NCBI GenBank assembly: GCA_003864495.1
Contig: ML133427.1
Location: forward strand, 2,313,247 to 2,377,246
Direction of reading: 5' to 3'
Source: Nemopilema nomurai
Taxonomy: Eukaryota > Cnidaria > Scyphozoa > Rhizostomeae > Rhizostomatidae
Length of the DNA: 64,000 bases
Part shown: positions 24,601 to 37,706 of the stretch, piece after piece
Layout: each line of letters begins with the position of its first letter
Position numbering within the stretch: position 1 is the first letter of the stretch
Position numbers and translations under genes: made by a program
The notes under the pieces: model-generated
Told to the model about the DNA's origin: nothing
Database searches by the model: none
Seen by the model: the letters and a program-made list of their open reading frames with translations, nothing else

Positions 24601-27600
24601 AACAATTCCCTTGATTATTGGCTACTTCTTAATAAGTTAATATTTACTCAATGCCTGGGCGTCTAAAACTACTCTTTCTACTCTTTCCTATGTTAAAGAG
24701 TATGCTAAACTTTTTGGTCATAAACCATCAGGTTCCACTGATTGTGATGATGCTGTAAGCTTACTAAAGACAGAATTTTGTCTTCTCATTGAATGAAAAG
24801 ACCAAAATGCCTGCAGTAAACAAGTACACTTGAGTACTTCAATAGCTGTGAAACAGTTGGCATAATAAAATGGCTTAAAAATACCATTCCAGGAAATAGA
24901 AGGTCATTAACAATTGACTTGGTCCTCCAACACCTAAATGTAATCTTGCAAAGGTTTTTTATGAACTTGCCGTGTTGTGATTAATCGAACCTGTTAGCAA
25001 ATTTGGTCTTTTGTTGATTGAAACCGAATGTTAAACATTATGATTAACAACAAGTAGAACCTTTGCATCAAGAAGGATTCTACATCTCATGAGAGTGTAG
25101 TGGTATGTATACTAAGATTTAGGTCTACTTCGCTAGCACTGGAGTCAGAACCCATAAAGAACACAGTTCTAACAAGAGAATCTGTGGCAACAGCATAAAC
25201 TGCAGCAAAAGTAACAACAACCTTGTGATCTCATTGAAAGTCTGTCCATCATGTCCTTCATTCTTTGCACACTGCCATGAATGTTCTGTATCTGTTGCCT
25301 GCTAGATGCAAGGCATGCTTGTGTATCCGCAGGCACCAAATCCTACAGAGATTAAAAAAAAACAAAATATTCAAACCAAACTGCTTTACATTAGAAACCA
25401 CTTATATTGGCACATGCAATAATATCTCTCACATGGACCACATGCTGACCCACACTAGCACTCCCCATCAAAGTTACACCCCTTCAAAACCCCCACTAGC
25501 TGCTCAGCTAAGGTAGAATGCCCCACAATAGCATGAAACAAATGCATACAAAGCTAAGGTTTCATTGGCACATCTTACAGAGCTTATGATTCCTCAACTG
25601 GTAAGCAGACAATTTTTATAAACTTAGAACTGGCACTTCACTCAAAAAATGTCAATTTATAGTTACCTCCTGAAAAACATCATAAACACAAATGCTTCTA
25701 AAAGCCTAACTTCAAAACAAACACAATGTGGTGTAAAAAATTTGAAATCCCATAGGAAGTTAAAAGTTAATTTGGTTGATAAAGGTTAAAAGGTCAAGCC
25801 TCACAAGAGAAAAAAAACCTGAAAACTGCATCATCATTCACAGGCAATGCTGGGAATAAAATGGTATGAGTCACACTCCTTGTGGGACCAAGGCGTGCAA
25901 TGGTGTGCAATTGGACCAACATACTTTATTGCACAGAAAGACATATATATATATATAGTTCACTACATATATATATAGATAGTTGACTACATGACTTTAC
26001 CGTAAGGGAAAACAAGACAAGGCTACTTCAATCAATACACTTTGCTTAAACAAGCTTTAAAGAGGACAATATTAACAATAAGGTAGATGTTGAGTGAAAT
26101 GTTGAGTCATTTGAACAAAACTTAACCAACATTGTTGGTTCTGCGCACACGTAGTCGGTCAAAGGCTACGATCATGTTAAAAGCTAAAAGCTGTCATTTT
26201 TTCAGCAAACAATTTATACTGTTATTTTCTCTTTTGAATGCGATGCCGAGAAATCCCGAGAAATCTTTTTTCCGAAGAGCTTGAAGGAAAACATAACAAG
26301 TCATCAGCTTTGACCGATCGTGTAAATGGGTACATTGATCAGTCAAAACTGATGAAAAAAGACTGTCCCTTGAAACTGATCAGTTTTATCTGAGCGCGAG
26401 CTTTGTGTCATGGAAAACGGAAACCGGCAAATCACAACAGTTATCTTTGTGAAGTTCGAGCTTGTCATAATTTGGGTTAAAAATCGGAAAAGCGGCAACT
26501 ATCTTGCTTAATAACAACATTCTCCAAACTCCCCGTCAAATAGAAATGATTTTGTGATAATAGCCTTTCCACGATGGAGTATGATAAAGAAACAACATTG
26601 GGCAGTATTTATCACTTTAGAATGAAATTTTCAGATTATTTAAGGCGTGCGATAAACTGTACTTCTGAGCAATGGCAGGCATGTGCCAGACGTGGGTGTG
26701 CGATCACATTCCATTCCCAGCATTGCCTGATTTACAATTTACAATTTCAATGCTAAAGGTTATCATTTAATTTCACCAGTACATTTAATAAACAAAACTA
26801 ATTTTCATAAATTTTTATGCAGTTACCTTTGATCTTGAAGCAAGAGTGTTGGTGAGAAATTCATCTGGTGCACCTTTAAAATGCTCTTTTATTTTGTGCC
26901 CAACATCCTGATTAAAGAAACAAGTGAATTAGAAAATTAATTCAATACAGTTGTATGGTAAAACACTTAGAAAAATTTAAAGCAAACCTAGAGGATGAAA
27001 AATTGTATGAAAAATTTTCATTCATCTAACAATAAAGGGACCTTCAAGCTTAGTATGCTTGAACTCTAGAAAATTAAAATTACATAGAAGTACAGTCATA
27101 CAACATTTTCAGATATATGTTACTAATTTCCCACACACTGAGCTCCAAGTGCACCTAATTTTGTGCATTTATTTTTCCTCACAGGCCATGACAGAGTTCC
27201 ACAGCAACAATTGATAAAAAAACAATGCACCTACCGAGCCTTTGAAGGTCATGAAGTATGTCACAATCGGGTCATTTGACATGATTGGGTGTCTTACTAT
27301 AAGCATCAAAAACCTCTTTAGAGCCCTTCGTCTTGCTTCTATAAATTCCTTGCTGGCTGGATAAAAAGATAAAAGCATATATAAGTCAACCATTTTACAG
27401 TGAATTCAAACAATTTTATCAGTTTCACATGTGACAAATTCTGAAAATTTTTTTTAGTATGACATATTCATACTGCCAGTCCAAATGCATTGAGTAACAA
27501 AAAAAAGCATGATGTAACAGACAAAACAGGCATCAGCGTCCACTTGACCTTCATGGTTGAGTTTACCCAATAGTTTATGAGCAAGTTTTTTCCACCGAAA

Positions 27601-30600
27601 AAAGTTCAAATTTCCAATAGAATATAATTCAATGAGCACGATGACCATTTTCTGTCCTTTGACCTATGCTTTTACATGTGGAGTATTTAATCAATTTAAA
27701 TAGATTTGTTTGTGCCCGTCGTGCTCTATCGCAATAGCGCTTTTGTTGTTTTGATCTGATCTTTCTCGTGGCAGCCATATAACCAAATCACAGCCAAGCT
27801 CATAGTTTTGAAATACTATGAGCGTGGAGGGTTTGACCTTTTGTTTTACAACAGCCGTACGTCACAGACTTCCAGGAGAAAAAATGCGTTGTAGCTGTTG
27901 CCTGTTGGCCGCATTAATAGTTTTGCTTTTCTATTCACGCGCTATATAAGTGACCTTCCGGGCCCCGAAAGTCATTTCATTCGTTCTTTCGCTACCACAA
28001 CTTTCTTAAAATGAATCAAGCAAACATTGACGGAATACGTTGGAACATTGGAAAGGTATTCTCCCTACTTTCCACTCAGCGAAGTTTAACATATAAGCAA
28101 CGTTTACGGCTTAAAAAAGATGAAAGACCGTGCCCTAAAATTGTTCCAAAGAATCGGTCATCAGACTCAGTGTACAAGACATATTTTTGGATTTATGGCG
28201 ATGAAGCTGCAAATACGTATTTCTGCTGGCCATGTTTGGTTATGGGTGATTTGTCAAAGGTGAGTTTTCAACTTTCAAAAAATAATATTTTCCCTCTTTT
28301 ATATTAAAGAATGGTTTTGGGCGTAGAAATTCCTTGATTTTTCCAAACTCTTAGAGCCCAAACCATTTGGAGTAGCATTTCTTCCTTTGGTTGGTCCCTG
28401 GTCTGGACCTGTGATAGACAGTCCTTGACTCTAAGCAAGGCGACCCGTCAGCATGAATGGAATCACATTTCTATTCATGCAGGGCTTTTGCGTAGGGGTA
28501 GACAGCCGCTGGTCGATTTTATTGTGTGACGGCTGACTGCTCTGAATGATAGCCCCATGAATAGAAATGCGATTCTATTAATGCGAGAGACTGACATGTC
28601 TTGATTGATACCAAAATCACGTTTTACGCGTTCACGTTTTATGACATGTGTGCCTAGGGGTAAGTGTGCCATGTTTAGAAAGTAATTCTTATGAAATCTT
28701 TTCATTGCTAGATATTTGTGAAGGCAGTTCTTCTAAACTAACGTTGTTAAAAGAGGATAGGGAGTTTGTAAAGAATAAATTATTGTTTGACGCTATGATT
28801 TTGGCATGCACTTTTCAGTGCAATCTAGAATAAAGCCCCATCGAGAGAAATGTAGGTGTAAAGTTTTTCCGGTCTCGCTACTGTTTCGTAAATATCGGGA
28901 CATGTATTTTGTAGAAATAAAATCGGGACAAACACAATCTGAATACTGAAGTTTCGATTTCGATTTAAAACCACATTTTTTCAACTGACTTAAAGTGGTT
29001 GTCACATTTGTCTCTGTTGATTTATCATTTTTATGCTGCTTCCAATCAAATATACTTTCTTCATTTCTTAAATACACTCTCTTGGCCATTTTTTTGCTTT
29101 ATTGTTAGATGCAAAAGGTGTGTTTTGTTCAAGAGGCTCGATATCGATCAACTGGAGGGAGCCTTGCTAACATAGCAGATAGGCAACAAGCATCTAAGCT
29201 TCACATTATGAACCACGCCGCTCTCAATTTGTTTGGTAATATTGATGTCGCATGTGCACCAGATGAAGCAAGAGCCGGATCAATTACCCAACATATGTAG
29301 TTGAGAGATTTATGGCATTTTATCAAAGATGCTCTGATAGATTTTCAAAATAGTAGCTTAAGCTTAGTTAATTTTATGTAAGACGACCTTTAGGTAGAGC
29401 ATGAAAAATGATGACAATTTGGTATCTTTTATTCCAAGGCAAAAATAATTTTGGAGTAAAATTAAAAATCATAGTTACTGTTCAAGAGTGATTTTCATGT
29501 GTGTTCTGAGTTGACAATTCATCTTCATAGCATTTTCACTTTTAGCTTTTAGAACCATTTTGGAATCCTTTAGAGGCATTAAAAAGGGGGTTCTCAGACA
29601 GATTTTGTAAGGGCAATATCAAGCCCCTTTGAATTCATGAGCAACTTTTTTTTCCTGCCAGCCGCCCCTGCCCACAGCTAATAAATAATGATAATCTTAA
29701 CATGGTTAATAACAAAAAGAATATATCAACGGTGGCATGGCCAAGTGGTTAAGGCAAGTTGCTCAGCCAACCCAGCTGTCCATACTTCCTAGGTTGGTAA
29801 ATTGGTACTCATGAGAAGTCTTGAGTATTCAAGCCCCACAATAATTTAAAACTCAAAAGAAATTAAATTGCTTGGCTGCTTGCTATCACATTGCACAGCA
29901 GAGAGTTTAAGAAACAATCCAGTTAATGACAATATAGAGGGACAACCTTGTGCAGACTGTCCTTTTAGAACAAAATGTATCTAGATACCCTTAGTGGAAC
30001 AAAAGAAGCTGCAGCTTATAAAGTAGAAGAAAATCTTTATAATAACTTAATACTTTCATTAAGTAAAATGGAAAGCTTTGTAAAAAGCTTGCAGCAAAAA
30101 AACATCCTGTTTTCTGGTTTATTTTGTGCCTAGCTTTTACTGATAGTGTGATTCTTAACTGTTGCATGCAAGTTAAATTAAACACTTTTCTACTGGACTG
30201 AGTTAGAAATTTTGGAGGAACATTTTTGCAGCCTCTTATAGCAAGACACAAAACATAATTGAAAACTTTCATAGCTCAAAAATACATAGCCTTTTTGCTT
30301 TAGAAACTGGGTTCACCCTGGTGCATGATTGCTGCTTCCCAGGTGTGCAAAATATCGCACACCTTCATTTATTTTGAAAGCAAAAATTTTTGATAATTTG
30401 TTTAATTATTTAATTATTCAATTAAAAATTATTCAATTAATTAGTTTTGTGGGTTTTCGTGTTGAAATTAATTTTCAGGCCACTTCAAAAAGGCTAGACA
30501 CCCTGTCAGGATTTTGGATTAAATATTAATTTTAGGAATAATCATAGCGCGCTAATCTATTCTTGATTTTATTGAACCTCTTGACCTCTGTTCAATTCAA

Positions 30601-33413
30601 AATTCAAATCAAAATAACTATAAACAGGACTTTGTTTGTAAAAATTGTCAGTTTGTAGCGACTTTATTTATTCCTTTCTTCCACACTATCAGCATTCAAT
30701 ATCCAACTTGGTAAGTGGACTTGGTGGATCACCTCAGGCCTGTGGTGGTTGGCACGCCTGCTATAATCTTCCCACAAAAGCCTGGATATGGTTGAAAAAA
30801 TTCTGCACTCACCTCCAATCTTCTTTGGTGGGAGTTTAGGAATGAGCCTATACAGAAACCTAGACATCATAAGCTCATGAAAGCTGACAAAGTCATTGTA
30901 TCTCCTCTGCACACTGGTATTATGTTTCTAAATAAAAAAAAATGAAAAATTAGATTATCTATCTAACTGCAGCTCTATTCATGTATATTATCCAGTTAAC
31001 AAACAACTTCTTCTAGCAAATATTATAGCAACATAACCTTGTAAATGCATTTAAAATCTAAGAATAGCATAATTCAATCAGCAGTATATTTTAGATGCAT
31101 ATCTTGTCTATTCATCTCAAAATCTAATAGTTACTTCAAGCTGGAAAACAGATTCGCATTGCACACAGGCATTACAAACCATAGCTTGACACATTTATGC
31201 TGACCTACGGTTTGAGGTGGGTGAACACCTACACACTGTCAGGCTAACCCATTATAGCCTGATCATTACTCTCCAATGTAATCAATTTCTAATTAAAGCC
31301 ATAGCTTTCCTGTTATCATTTTCTCTGCAAATTAAACACTTCCTGATATTTTTCACCCTGTTGATCTTCCGTCAACAAGGTAAATTGTAACTAATCAATA
31401 ACTTTTTACAAGGTTGGTCCTGTTGAAACTCACATGACCAGGCCTACTTGTGACAATGTTTCTGATTCTAGGAAAATGTATAGGAAAGTTTTAAAAAAAT
31501 AAAATGAACAACTTCAGAGTTTACACTGTCATAATATTTTCTAGTACTTCATGCAATCAAACATTGTCAGTTATATAACATCACAGTGTTTTATAACTCT
31601 TTAAGATGATTTTTGCATCTTAAAAATGACCAATCTTTTAAAACCATGGACTTACTCTACTTGAGACGGTATATTCCCTGTGTTTTAAGATCAGTCCTTT
31701 CTTGTCTGGCTCAAGCTCAACTTCAATTCTGTCCAGGTCTAACAACTCACTATATGAATAACCAAGTATATTTGGATTTTTTGTTCTTTTCAACTTAATT
31801 TTCAATGATTTCAATTCTGTTAAATCTCCAAGATTTGGCTTTGGAAGCTCTAAAAGCAAACAAGAAAAGAAAGCATCAATTTAATAGCAAATACACAGGG
31901 CATAATAATAAATGCACATGGTATAAAAGTATTGACAAAGTGTGAGAAACCCTATGTGCTAGAGCTTGGCTCTCTTGTACTTTCACCTTACTTCTCTGCA
32001 GCATGCCATTAGGCTTATTTCATTTCTTGATTATCTCATTTTGACACCACAATCTCATTTTGATTCAATATATTCACTTTGAGCAGCTTTTGCCTGATAC
32101 ATTTAAGATTATTGCTAAGAGACAATTGTTTACTTTCATTTGTAAAATATATAGATGACATAATTTAAAAAAAATCATTTGAGAAAATGGCATTTTAAAA
32201 AATATCATCCAGGGGACCCATATCAACAAAGTAAGGAGCAACTGAGCATAATATTCACTCATATCAAAAAGAATAAAGAAAAGGAGGACTTCGTAATTCA
32301 AGCAAAACATCAATGTATGATATCAACACAACAGCTGTTTTTCATGGGATTCTCCTGCATTCTTCATTTGGTTCAATGCACAAGACTTTTCGAAGAACTA
32401 AAGTACAGTAATGCAGACAACATGGTAGACTTAAGGAATTCAATGTAACCAAATTGTGATTCATTTCCCTTCCTATGAACAATAACAAGGGAAGAGTTCC
32501 CCTTTGTCTTCCTTGTTGACAAATTCTTTTTTTTATTTGTCATTATCTGAAAACCCTTCATGGATTTCTGAAAGGCTTCTAAAAATTACATGATAGCCAA
32601 GCTTTGTCATAAAAAATGCAGTCAGTTAATTTCATAAAGAAATACCAGGAAGACAGGAAAGCAAACAGGTTTGAGATGATAAGTTAAAAGGTTCCTGAAC
32701 CTGAATCAATCAGCAGTTCAAGTGACTTTTCTGAGACAGCTTTGCCTTGCTGGGAAAGTGCAATTAGGGCAAATGCTTTGTACAAGCCATCTCTTGTTAA
32801 ATACCCGGTCTTTTGTGGATCAGCCAGTTCCCAGATCTGCATACAATAATTAGCGAAATTAAGTCACCTGCTAATTACAAACAAATCCAATATGACAAAG
32901 AAGGTAGTAAGTAAAGGCAAATCTGACTAACTTCATGCTTAGGTGGCATATGTAAGACTTAAAGTAATTAAGAAAACAAACGGTTTCTAACGGAATATTG
33001 ACAAAATGTTCTAACGGAATATTTTCAAAGCAGCGGGTAGCAAGGAATCAGATGGCTTTTACACACTGGAGTTGTAATTTAAAAACAAAACGGGAAAAAA
33101 CCCTATGAAAAAATACTGCAAAGTAAAGAGAAAGTAGCAAGTGAAAACATCATACCGTACTAAGATTCTGTCTAGCTAGGCCCGATTTGGCCAACAGAGT
33201 CTGATAAGTGTCGAAGTCAACCCTCTCTTGTCCTCCACAGATGGTTTCGAACAGCTCGCGGTAAAACGGGGGCACATTGCCTGGAAAATAAATATTAATA
33301 ACTTGAATTAAAGGAGCTGCCTTACCCACATCACTAAGCTACATACGTAGAAGCAAATTGTCAGTTGCTCAAACTTGGCAGAGACACCTACCAAATGCGA
33401 GCTGCGCTGCCAT
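21665..33413 (-). CDS. SNX8: Sorting nexin-8 with N-terminal EH domain
   Basis: SNX8 (yeast Mvp1 relative) is a PX-BAR protein that binds endosomal phosphoinositides and remodels membrane for endosome-to-Golgi sorting. Thirteen coding exons on the minus strand: 33413-33392, 33280-33156, 32836-32701, 31849-31656, 30927-30813, 27356-27235, 26907-26827, 25342-25222, 24298-24259, 23821-23689, 23452-23384, 22866-22570 and 21769-21665. They total 1560 nt (519 residues) with every phase consistent. Residues ~8-95 form an EH-like domain (FYRELFETICGG, then WELADPQKTGYLTRDGLYKA, like WELAD.DKDGKLTRDEF). The PX domain spans ~118-238, with RRYNDF (from residue 167) and basic RRR at 206-208. The BAR region follows, with ERHEKGVL and RIVEQEDAIHTMENRNYFSLYC, near-identical to human SNX8. 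A 3.5-kb intron (27357-30812) hosts a nested gene on the opposite strand. Confidence 0.96.
26310..26600 (+). mobile_element. Degenerate relative of the Harbinger-type element
   Basis: GATCGTGTAAAT at about 26314 and repeated 'gatcagt...aaaactgat' words resemble the subterminal repeats of the element at 13712-14374. At 26574 the sequence ATGGAGTATGATAAAGAAAC parallels the start of that element's transposase remnant (MEYDKET against MELDQET). Ends and target duplication were not found. It lies in the SNX8 intron between exons 25342-25222 and 26907-26827. Confidence 0.4.
27943..27950 (+). promoter_or_regulatory. TATA box of the nested plus-strand gene
   Basis: TATATAAG lies about 60 nt upstream of the ATG at 28011, a spacing that fits transcription starting about 30 nt downstream of the box with a short leader. 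It supports independent transcription of the nested gene; this is not proven. Confidence 0.5.
28011..29300 (+). CDS. Small transposase-derived zinc-finger gene nested in a SNX8 intron
   Basis: Two putative exons, 28011-28259 (donor GTGAGT) and 29109-29300 (acceptor TTAG), join in phase 0 to give 146 residues. The middle reads YFCWPCLVMGD, and the second exon has HIMNHAALNL. This order (Cys pair in an F-C-W-P-C context, then two histidines) resembles the TTF-type zinc finger at the N-terminus of hAT-like transposases and their domesticated relatives. No catalytic or hAT dimerisation region follows before the stop at 29300, so this is either a 3'-truncated element or a small domesticated gene. 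It runs antisense to SNX8, with its own TATA-like box. No terminal inverted repeats were found. The second exon and the identification are inference. Confidence 0.4.
28451..28584. repeat. Inverted-repeat hairpin inside the nested gene's intron
   Basis: The arm 28451-28486 (gcatgaatggaatcacattt and onward, ending agggct) is an imperfect reverse complement of 28551-28584. The spacer is 64 bp. It is probably a miniature hairpin element inserted in the intron of the nested gene, hence also within the large SNX8 intron. Confidence 0.65.
29731..29835 (+). repeat. Possible decayed tRNA-derived SINE head
   Basis: GGCATGGCCAAGTGGTTAAG at about 29734 is a good match to a tRNA (Leu/Ser-like) 5' region and polymerase III A box. 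A weak B-box-like 'gtattcaagcccc' follows near 29826. The sequence between does not fold as a tRNA cloverleaf by eye, so this is not called a tRNA gene. Confidence 0.35.
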
Positions 33414-36400
33414 TTTGGAAGGATCGAATCGCCTCTGCCCCTTTCGCGAAGATGGGTTGCTCCTTCACAGCTCCACAGCTTCATTTGCAGTTTCGGGAAA
33501 ATTTCACGACTGGGAATCCTCTCTGAAAAGGAAATTTGACATTTGATAGACATCTTTATATCATCACCATTTCCGGCTGCCTCCAGAAAATTAATTACTG
33601 CAATAAAGCAAAATTAATTATTTTTTAACTATAAACAATTTAACTTTACAACATACCAACTGATTAAAACTAAAGTTAAGCAAGACTAAGAAAAATTAGG
33701 AGAATTGTATGCAAAGTAATTTTTTGAGGAGGGAGCCTCTCAGTAGCTTGGCTAAGCGAGAAGAGAGGACCTCCTCTTTTACAGATGATGGTTAATGAAC
33801 TTGATAGAACTAAATCATGACACTAGGTCAGTTCAATAATATAGCAAAGTATTTTAAACTGGGACTTCTGTTATTGGTAATTGTTTTCAAAGAAGAAAGC
33901 TTTGAGTTTTTGACGAAAACTATAAGCAGATGATAATTTCTTCATAAAAATGGAAATGCCATTCGAACACCTAGCAGCAAAGTAGCGCAAAGACCTGATA
34001 CTATAATGCACTGTGTTTCTATGAGTTACAAAAGTATTGTTCTTGCTATCATGTCGTGTGCCATGTTGGTGAACCGATATTTGTGACAGTAAGTGTCATT
34101 TATAGAGGGGCAGCTCTATCTACAATTGCCTCTACCCACAAAAATCCTGTATAAGTTTTTTCGCTTCTTTTTACTCCAGTGCAAGAACTATGCTACCGGC
34201 TGTATGCAAGGAATACGTATTACATACATAATACATATATAATATTTGCAAGGAAAACGTAAGTAACAACTATCATTTTCTATTCAAATTAAATCAAGCA
34301 TCGTTTATTCACATAACGTAGCTTCAATTAGATACAGTAAGCATAGATAGAAAGTATACCAACTTTGATTAAAGAGTGAAAGCAAAATCGTTAGGGATAA
34401 AGCCATGACATAGCAATCATAGGGACCAAAAATGACTGGATACCATATTTCTGAAAAAGTTTCATAATGCAGTCAATGTTTCTTTACTTCCTTAAAATAT
34501 TAGTATTTGAACAACCTGGATCTTAATTTTTCAGTTTTTAATTACCCGATTGCGAGCAAAGAAAAAATTAACAAAAAAATGTTTCCTACCAGGGGAATTT
34601 TAAATAGCAAGATAAAAGTGAGGTCATGTTCTAAATGCGTCATTTCCCCCATACAAATTTTCCTTAAAGGACAAATCGCTGGCTATTCCACTCTTCTGCT
34701 GTGCAGATACCCCCCTTAGCATCACGACCTTTATGTCATGGCTCGTACGCACAACTTTCATCTTCTGCGAAGTCATACTTTCAAAGTTCATTTCGCAGCT
34801 CTGCATCAGAGGATCTTCATATTCAAAGACTAAATTTTTCACCTCAGATTAATCATAATTTTGAATTCAGGAAGCAACATTGAGTTAAATTAGTGAAGAA
34901 CGCAAATAACCTCAACCCAGACACGGTGATTCTGGGGGGGGTGTCTAGGGCCCCCATATTTTCAGTGATCAAATTTTTAGCATTTTCTCTCATTTTTTAA
35001 AACAGAGCATGAAATGAAAAGAGAACAAACTGTTTATATACTGCTTGGTGTTTTATCTATTCACTAGTTTATTGAGGTATATTTCTCTTATTTATCTTTT
35101 GTTTGCATCAATTCAGCGCATAACTTTCATTGCAATGTCATTTAGAATCATGGCCTACTGGAAACAATCAAGAAAAAAAGGTGCACATATGTGTTCAGGA
35201 AATAAAAATTTCGCAATCAATTCAACATTATTGGGATGTGCAATCTGAGTCTATGGTCACCCTTTCTTCCCTTCCCAAACGTCTATCACCAGAATTTTGG
35301 CATGAATCCTCCCCTCGAGTATTTTTTTCTCAAAATCAATAATAAATGAAAATCGTCGAAATATCTATTCTGAGTTGCATAGAATTTATTTGGTTAAATT
35401 TTAGTCCTGGCGATGCATCTTTAGCCCTTCTAGAAAGATTTCAAATATATAATTTTGCGTCGCACCCAATCACGGTGGGTCCTCCTATGTTATTAAACTA
35501 GACTCTTAGCCCTCCCAGGTTCAAATTCATGGCGCCTTCTCTGCAACCTAGAAGTGATACGCGTTCAAATGATATGTAGACTCACAGTCGTCGTCGAATT
35601 CATTACTTTGCAAAACATAGCTGCATAAAAACTGACAGACAACTTTTTGACCTCTTTCCGACACAAACAAGAACTTGTACACAAAGCAACTGAAATTCCA
35701 CCTGATTATGAATAAATAAAAAAGAAGCGTCTATTCACCACACATGACAAAAAATTGGAAACTATTTTCTTCTAGCAAACTTTTAATTGTCTTGGCTCTG
35801 TTGTATTTATGTTGGTTGGTTGACTTGTTGTATTTAGGATCAGTTGTTGCTGTTGTATCGCACCTGTATAACTTGTGTTGTGTTCTGCAATACTAGTTCT
35901 TTCGTTGAAGTTGGTAACAAAATTGAAGGGCAGACGAGTAATAATTCCAGTCGACGTAGTTGTCAGCGTGACCAAATATTCTCTTACCAATTGCACACAT
36001 ATGTAGCCATGCTTAATTGCTTATCAACTCAAGATAAAGCTACTTATCACGGTAAAAAGTCACTGATCGAGGGATTTAGGTTCAACACGCCCAATTTTTA
36101 ATGATTGGATCCTCTCCTGTATCTACCCTTTGCAGAAGAGAGAACCAATTTAGATGAAATTCAGTGACAGGTGGGTTTTGAAAAATAATGAAATGTTAAC
36201 GATTAAGTCACGTATAACTTTCCAGTTTCTAGATTCTGCGTGTGTAGCAAACAAATTGAATGTTTTTAGCTAGCGAATTGTTTCTTGGTAGGTTTACAAG
36301 CGAAGCAAATTGAATTGTTTAACCTTTTGTGTAGCCTCAGTCTTCCTAACCGCCACTTATGTCGTGAACTCTCGCAAGAAGATTGACTTTTGATAAGCTC

Positions 36401-36632
36401 TGAATCCCCTTGATAAACTTTGGTTGATATCTACTATGTTTTGCTAGTTACTTCTTCTCAAATAGTGACAAACTCTTCTCTCTCTCCTTTTTCCATTCTC
36501 CTTCTTGTTAAAGATTTTACTCGATTTTACCACTGATTCACTGATTCTTTCTCATGTATTGATCGAACCTTCAAACGATTTAATTTGCCAGATATCAATA
36601 GTTGTGAAAAAAGATTCCTTAAATATTCCAAG
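33414..36632. other. Intergenic region upstream of SNX8
   Basis: No convincing exon is present. The stretch is AT-rich, and several 60-90 codon frames are unrelated to families I recognise. The SNX8 promoter should lie just right of 33413, but no core element could be assigned. The region ends in the LINE remnant. Confidence 0.5.
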
Positions 36633-37225
36633 AAGTTACGTATCGTGGTATCGTTGAACTGCACCTCTGCTACTGCTGTTTGGTGTGGGGAGGGGGGCAT
36701 GTGGGGGACTAGGTTGCAGGTGCTGCAAAAACTCTAAAAACGTGCAGTTAGAATTGTGACCAACAGCAATTATAATTCTTCCAATTATAATTCTTATAAT
36801 TCTTCCAGTTATAATTCTTATAATTCTACTGCTTTGATAAAAACTCTGAATTGGCCTACGGTAGCGGATATGATAAATATGGTCTGTGACGCAGGCTAGC
36901 ATGGTGTGCAAATCAATAAATGACCTTGCTCCAGACTTTCAGAAATTTTTACGGTATCTAGAAGGATAAATTTGAGAAACACGGCAACTGATTTCCAAGT
37001 CTCTCTTATGAAAACGTGGAATGGTCTTTCTCATGTCAACGAGCCTTCTCATGTCGCGGTGCTCGAGTTTTGAACCACTTAGATTTGGAAATCAAGCAGA
37101 CATCCTCTTTCAAAGCGTTTAAAGACGCTGTAAATAAATGGTTTATTTTGCTGCTTCTTTCTTTATACATATTTATTTACTTTTGTATTACTGTAATTAG
37201 GGTAAGGTTTTTAAAGTATAAATAA
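36633..37225 (+). mobile_element. 5'-truncated LINE remnant (end of reverse-transcriptase ORF)
   Basis: Read on the plus strand with frame changes and stops, this segment encodes the conserved C-terminal tail of non-LTR reverse transcriptases of the CR1/L2/Jockey type: a VWCGEGG stretch, then LQVLQKL.KRAVRIVT, later INDLAPDFQKFLR, then FSCRGARVLNHLDLEIKQ and SSFKAFKDAVNKW. The palm and endonuclease domains are missing. An internal ATAATTCTT microsatellite (36768-36828) replaces part of the coding sequence. It is an inactive fossil copy. Confidence 0.75.
36768..36828. repeat. ATAATTCTT-type simple repeat within the LINE remnant
   Basis: Repeated units of 'tataattcttccaat' and 'tataattcttataattct' occur in tandem, expanding what should be LINE coding sequence. 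The array probably grew after the element was dead. Confidence 0.7.
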
Positions 37226-37706
37226 ATTTTCTTAGATTTAAGCATGGCCCCCTGTAGAGCATTCTTCTTCGATTGATGGGGTAACCGTGGATAAACAATT
37301 CAAAATGAAATATCAATAAATAGAAAATTATAATCATTGCATAAAAAGGCGTTGTAGACGAAGGACATTTTCTTTCCGTTCAGAATCCTTGAAATAGATA
37401 TAGCTATAAGCACTAAATTGATTATTGTTGAAGTGAACTGAACTGGGCCTCACCCATGCAAAGTTATGCGCTACGAAGGCGCCGATCAAAGCTCATCTCA
37501 TTTCCTGTCGTCGCATTATCACGTGCGGCCACAACAAACCACGACAATACAATGGCTTCAACAATCTGACAGAGCAGGACAATCCAATGCAATCGAGACG
37601 GTGGGCAACAATATTTACCTGATTGCCAACCGAGAGCAAAGGAGTTGCTACGAGCCAAGGGACCACTCCTTAGCCCGCATACCAGAGGACACTGGAGCAT
37701 CGAGGC

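Noticed and set aside
1..33413. Functional cluster of sorting nexins (SNX14 and SNX8 in 33 kb)
   Set aside because: The two are from different nexin subfamilies, separated by unrelated genes; proximity is probably coincidence.
35772..35996. Thr/Asn-rich minus-strand frame
   Set aside because: Low-complexity composition, no homology, no splice context.
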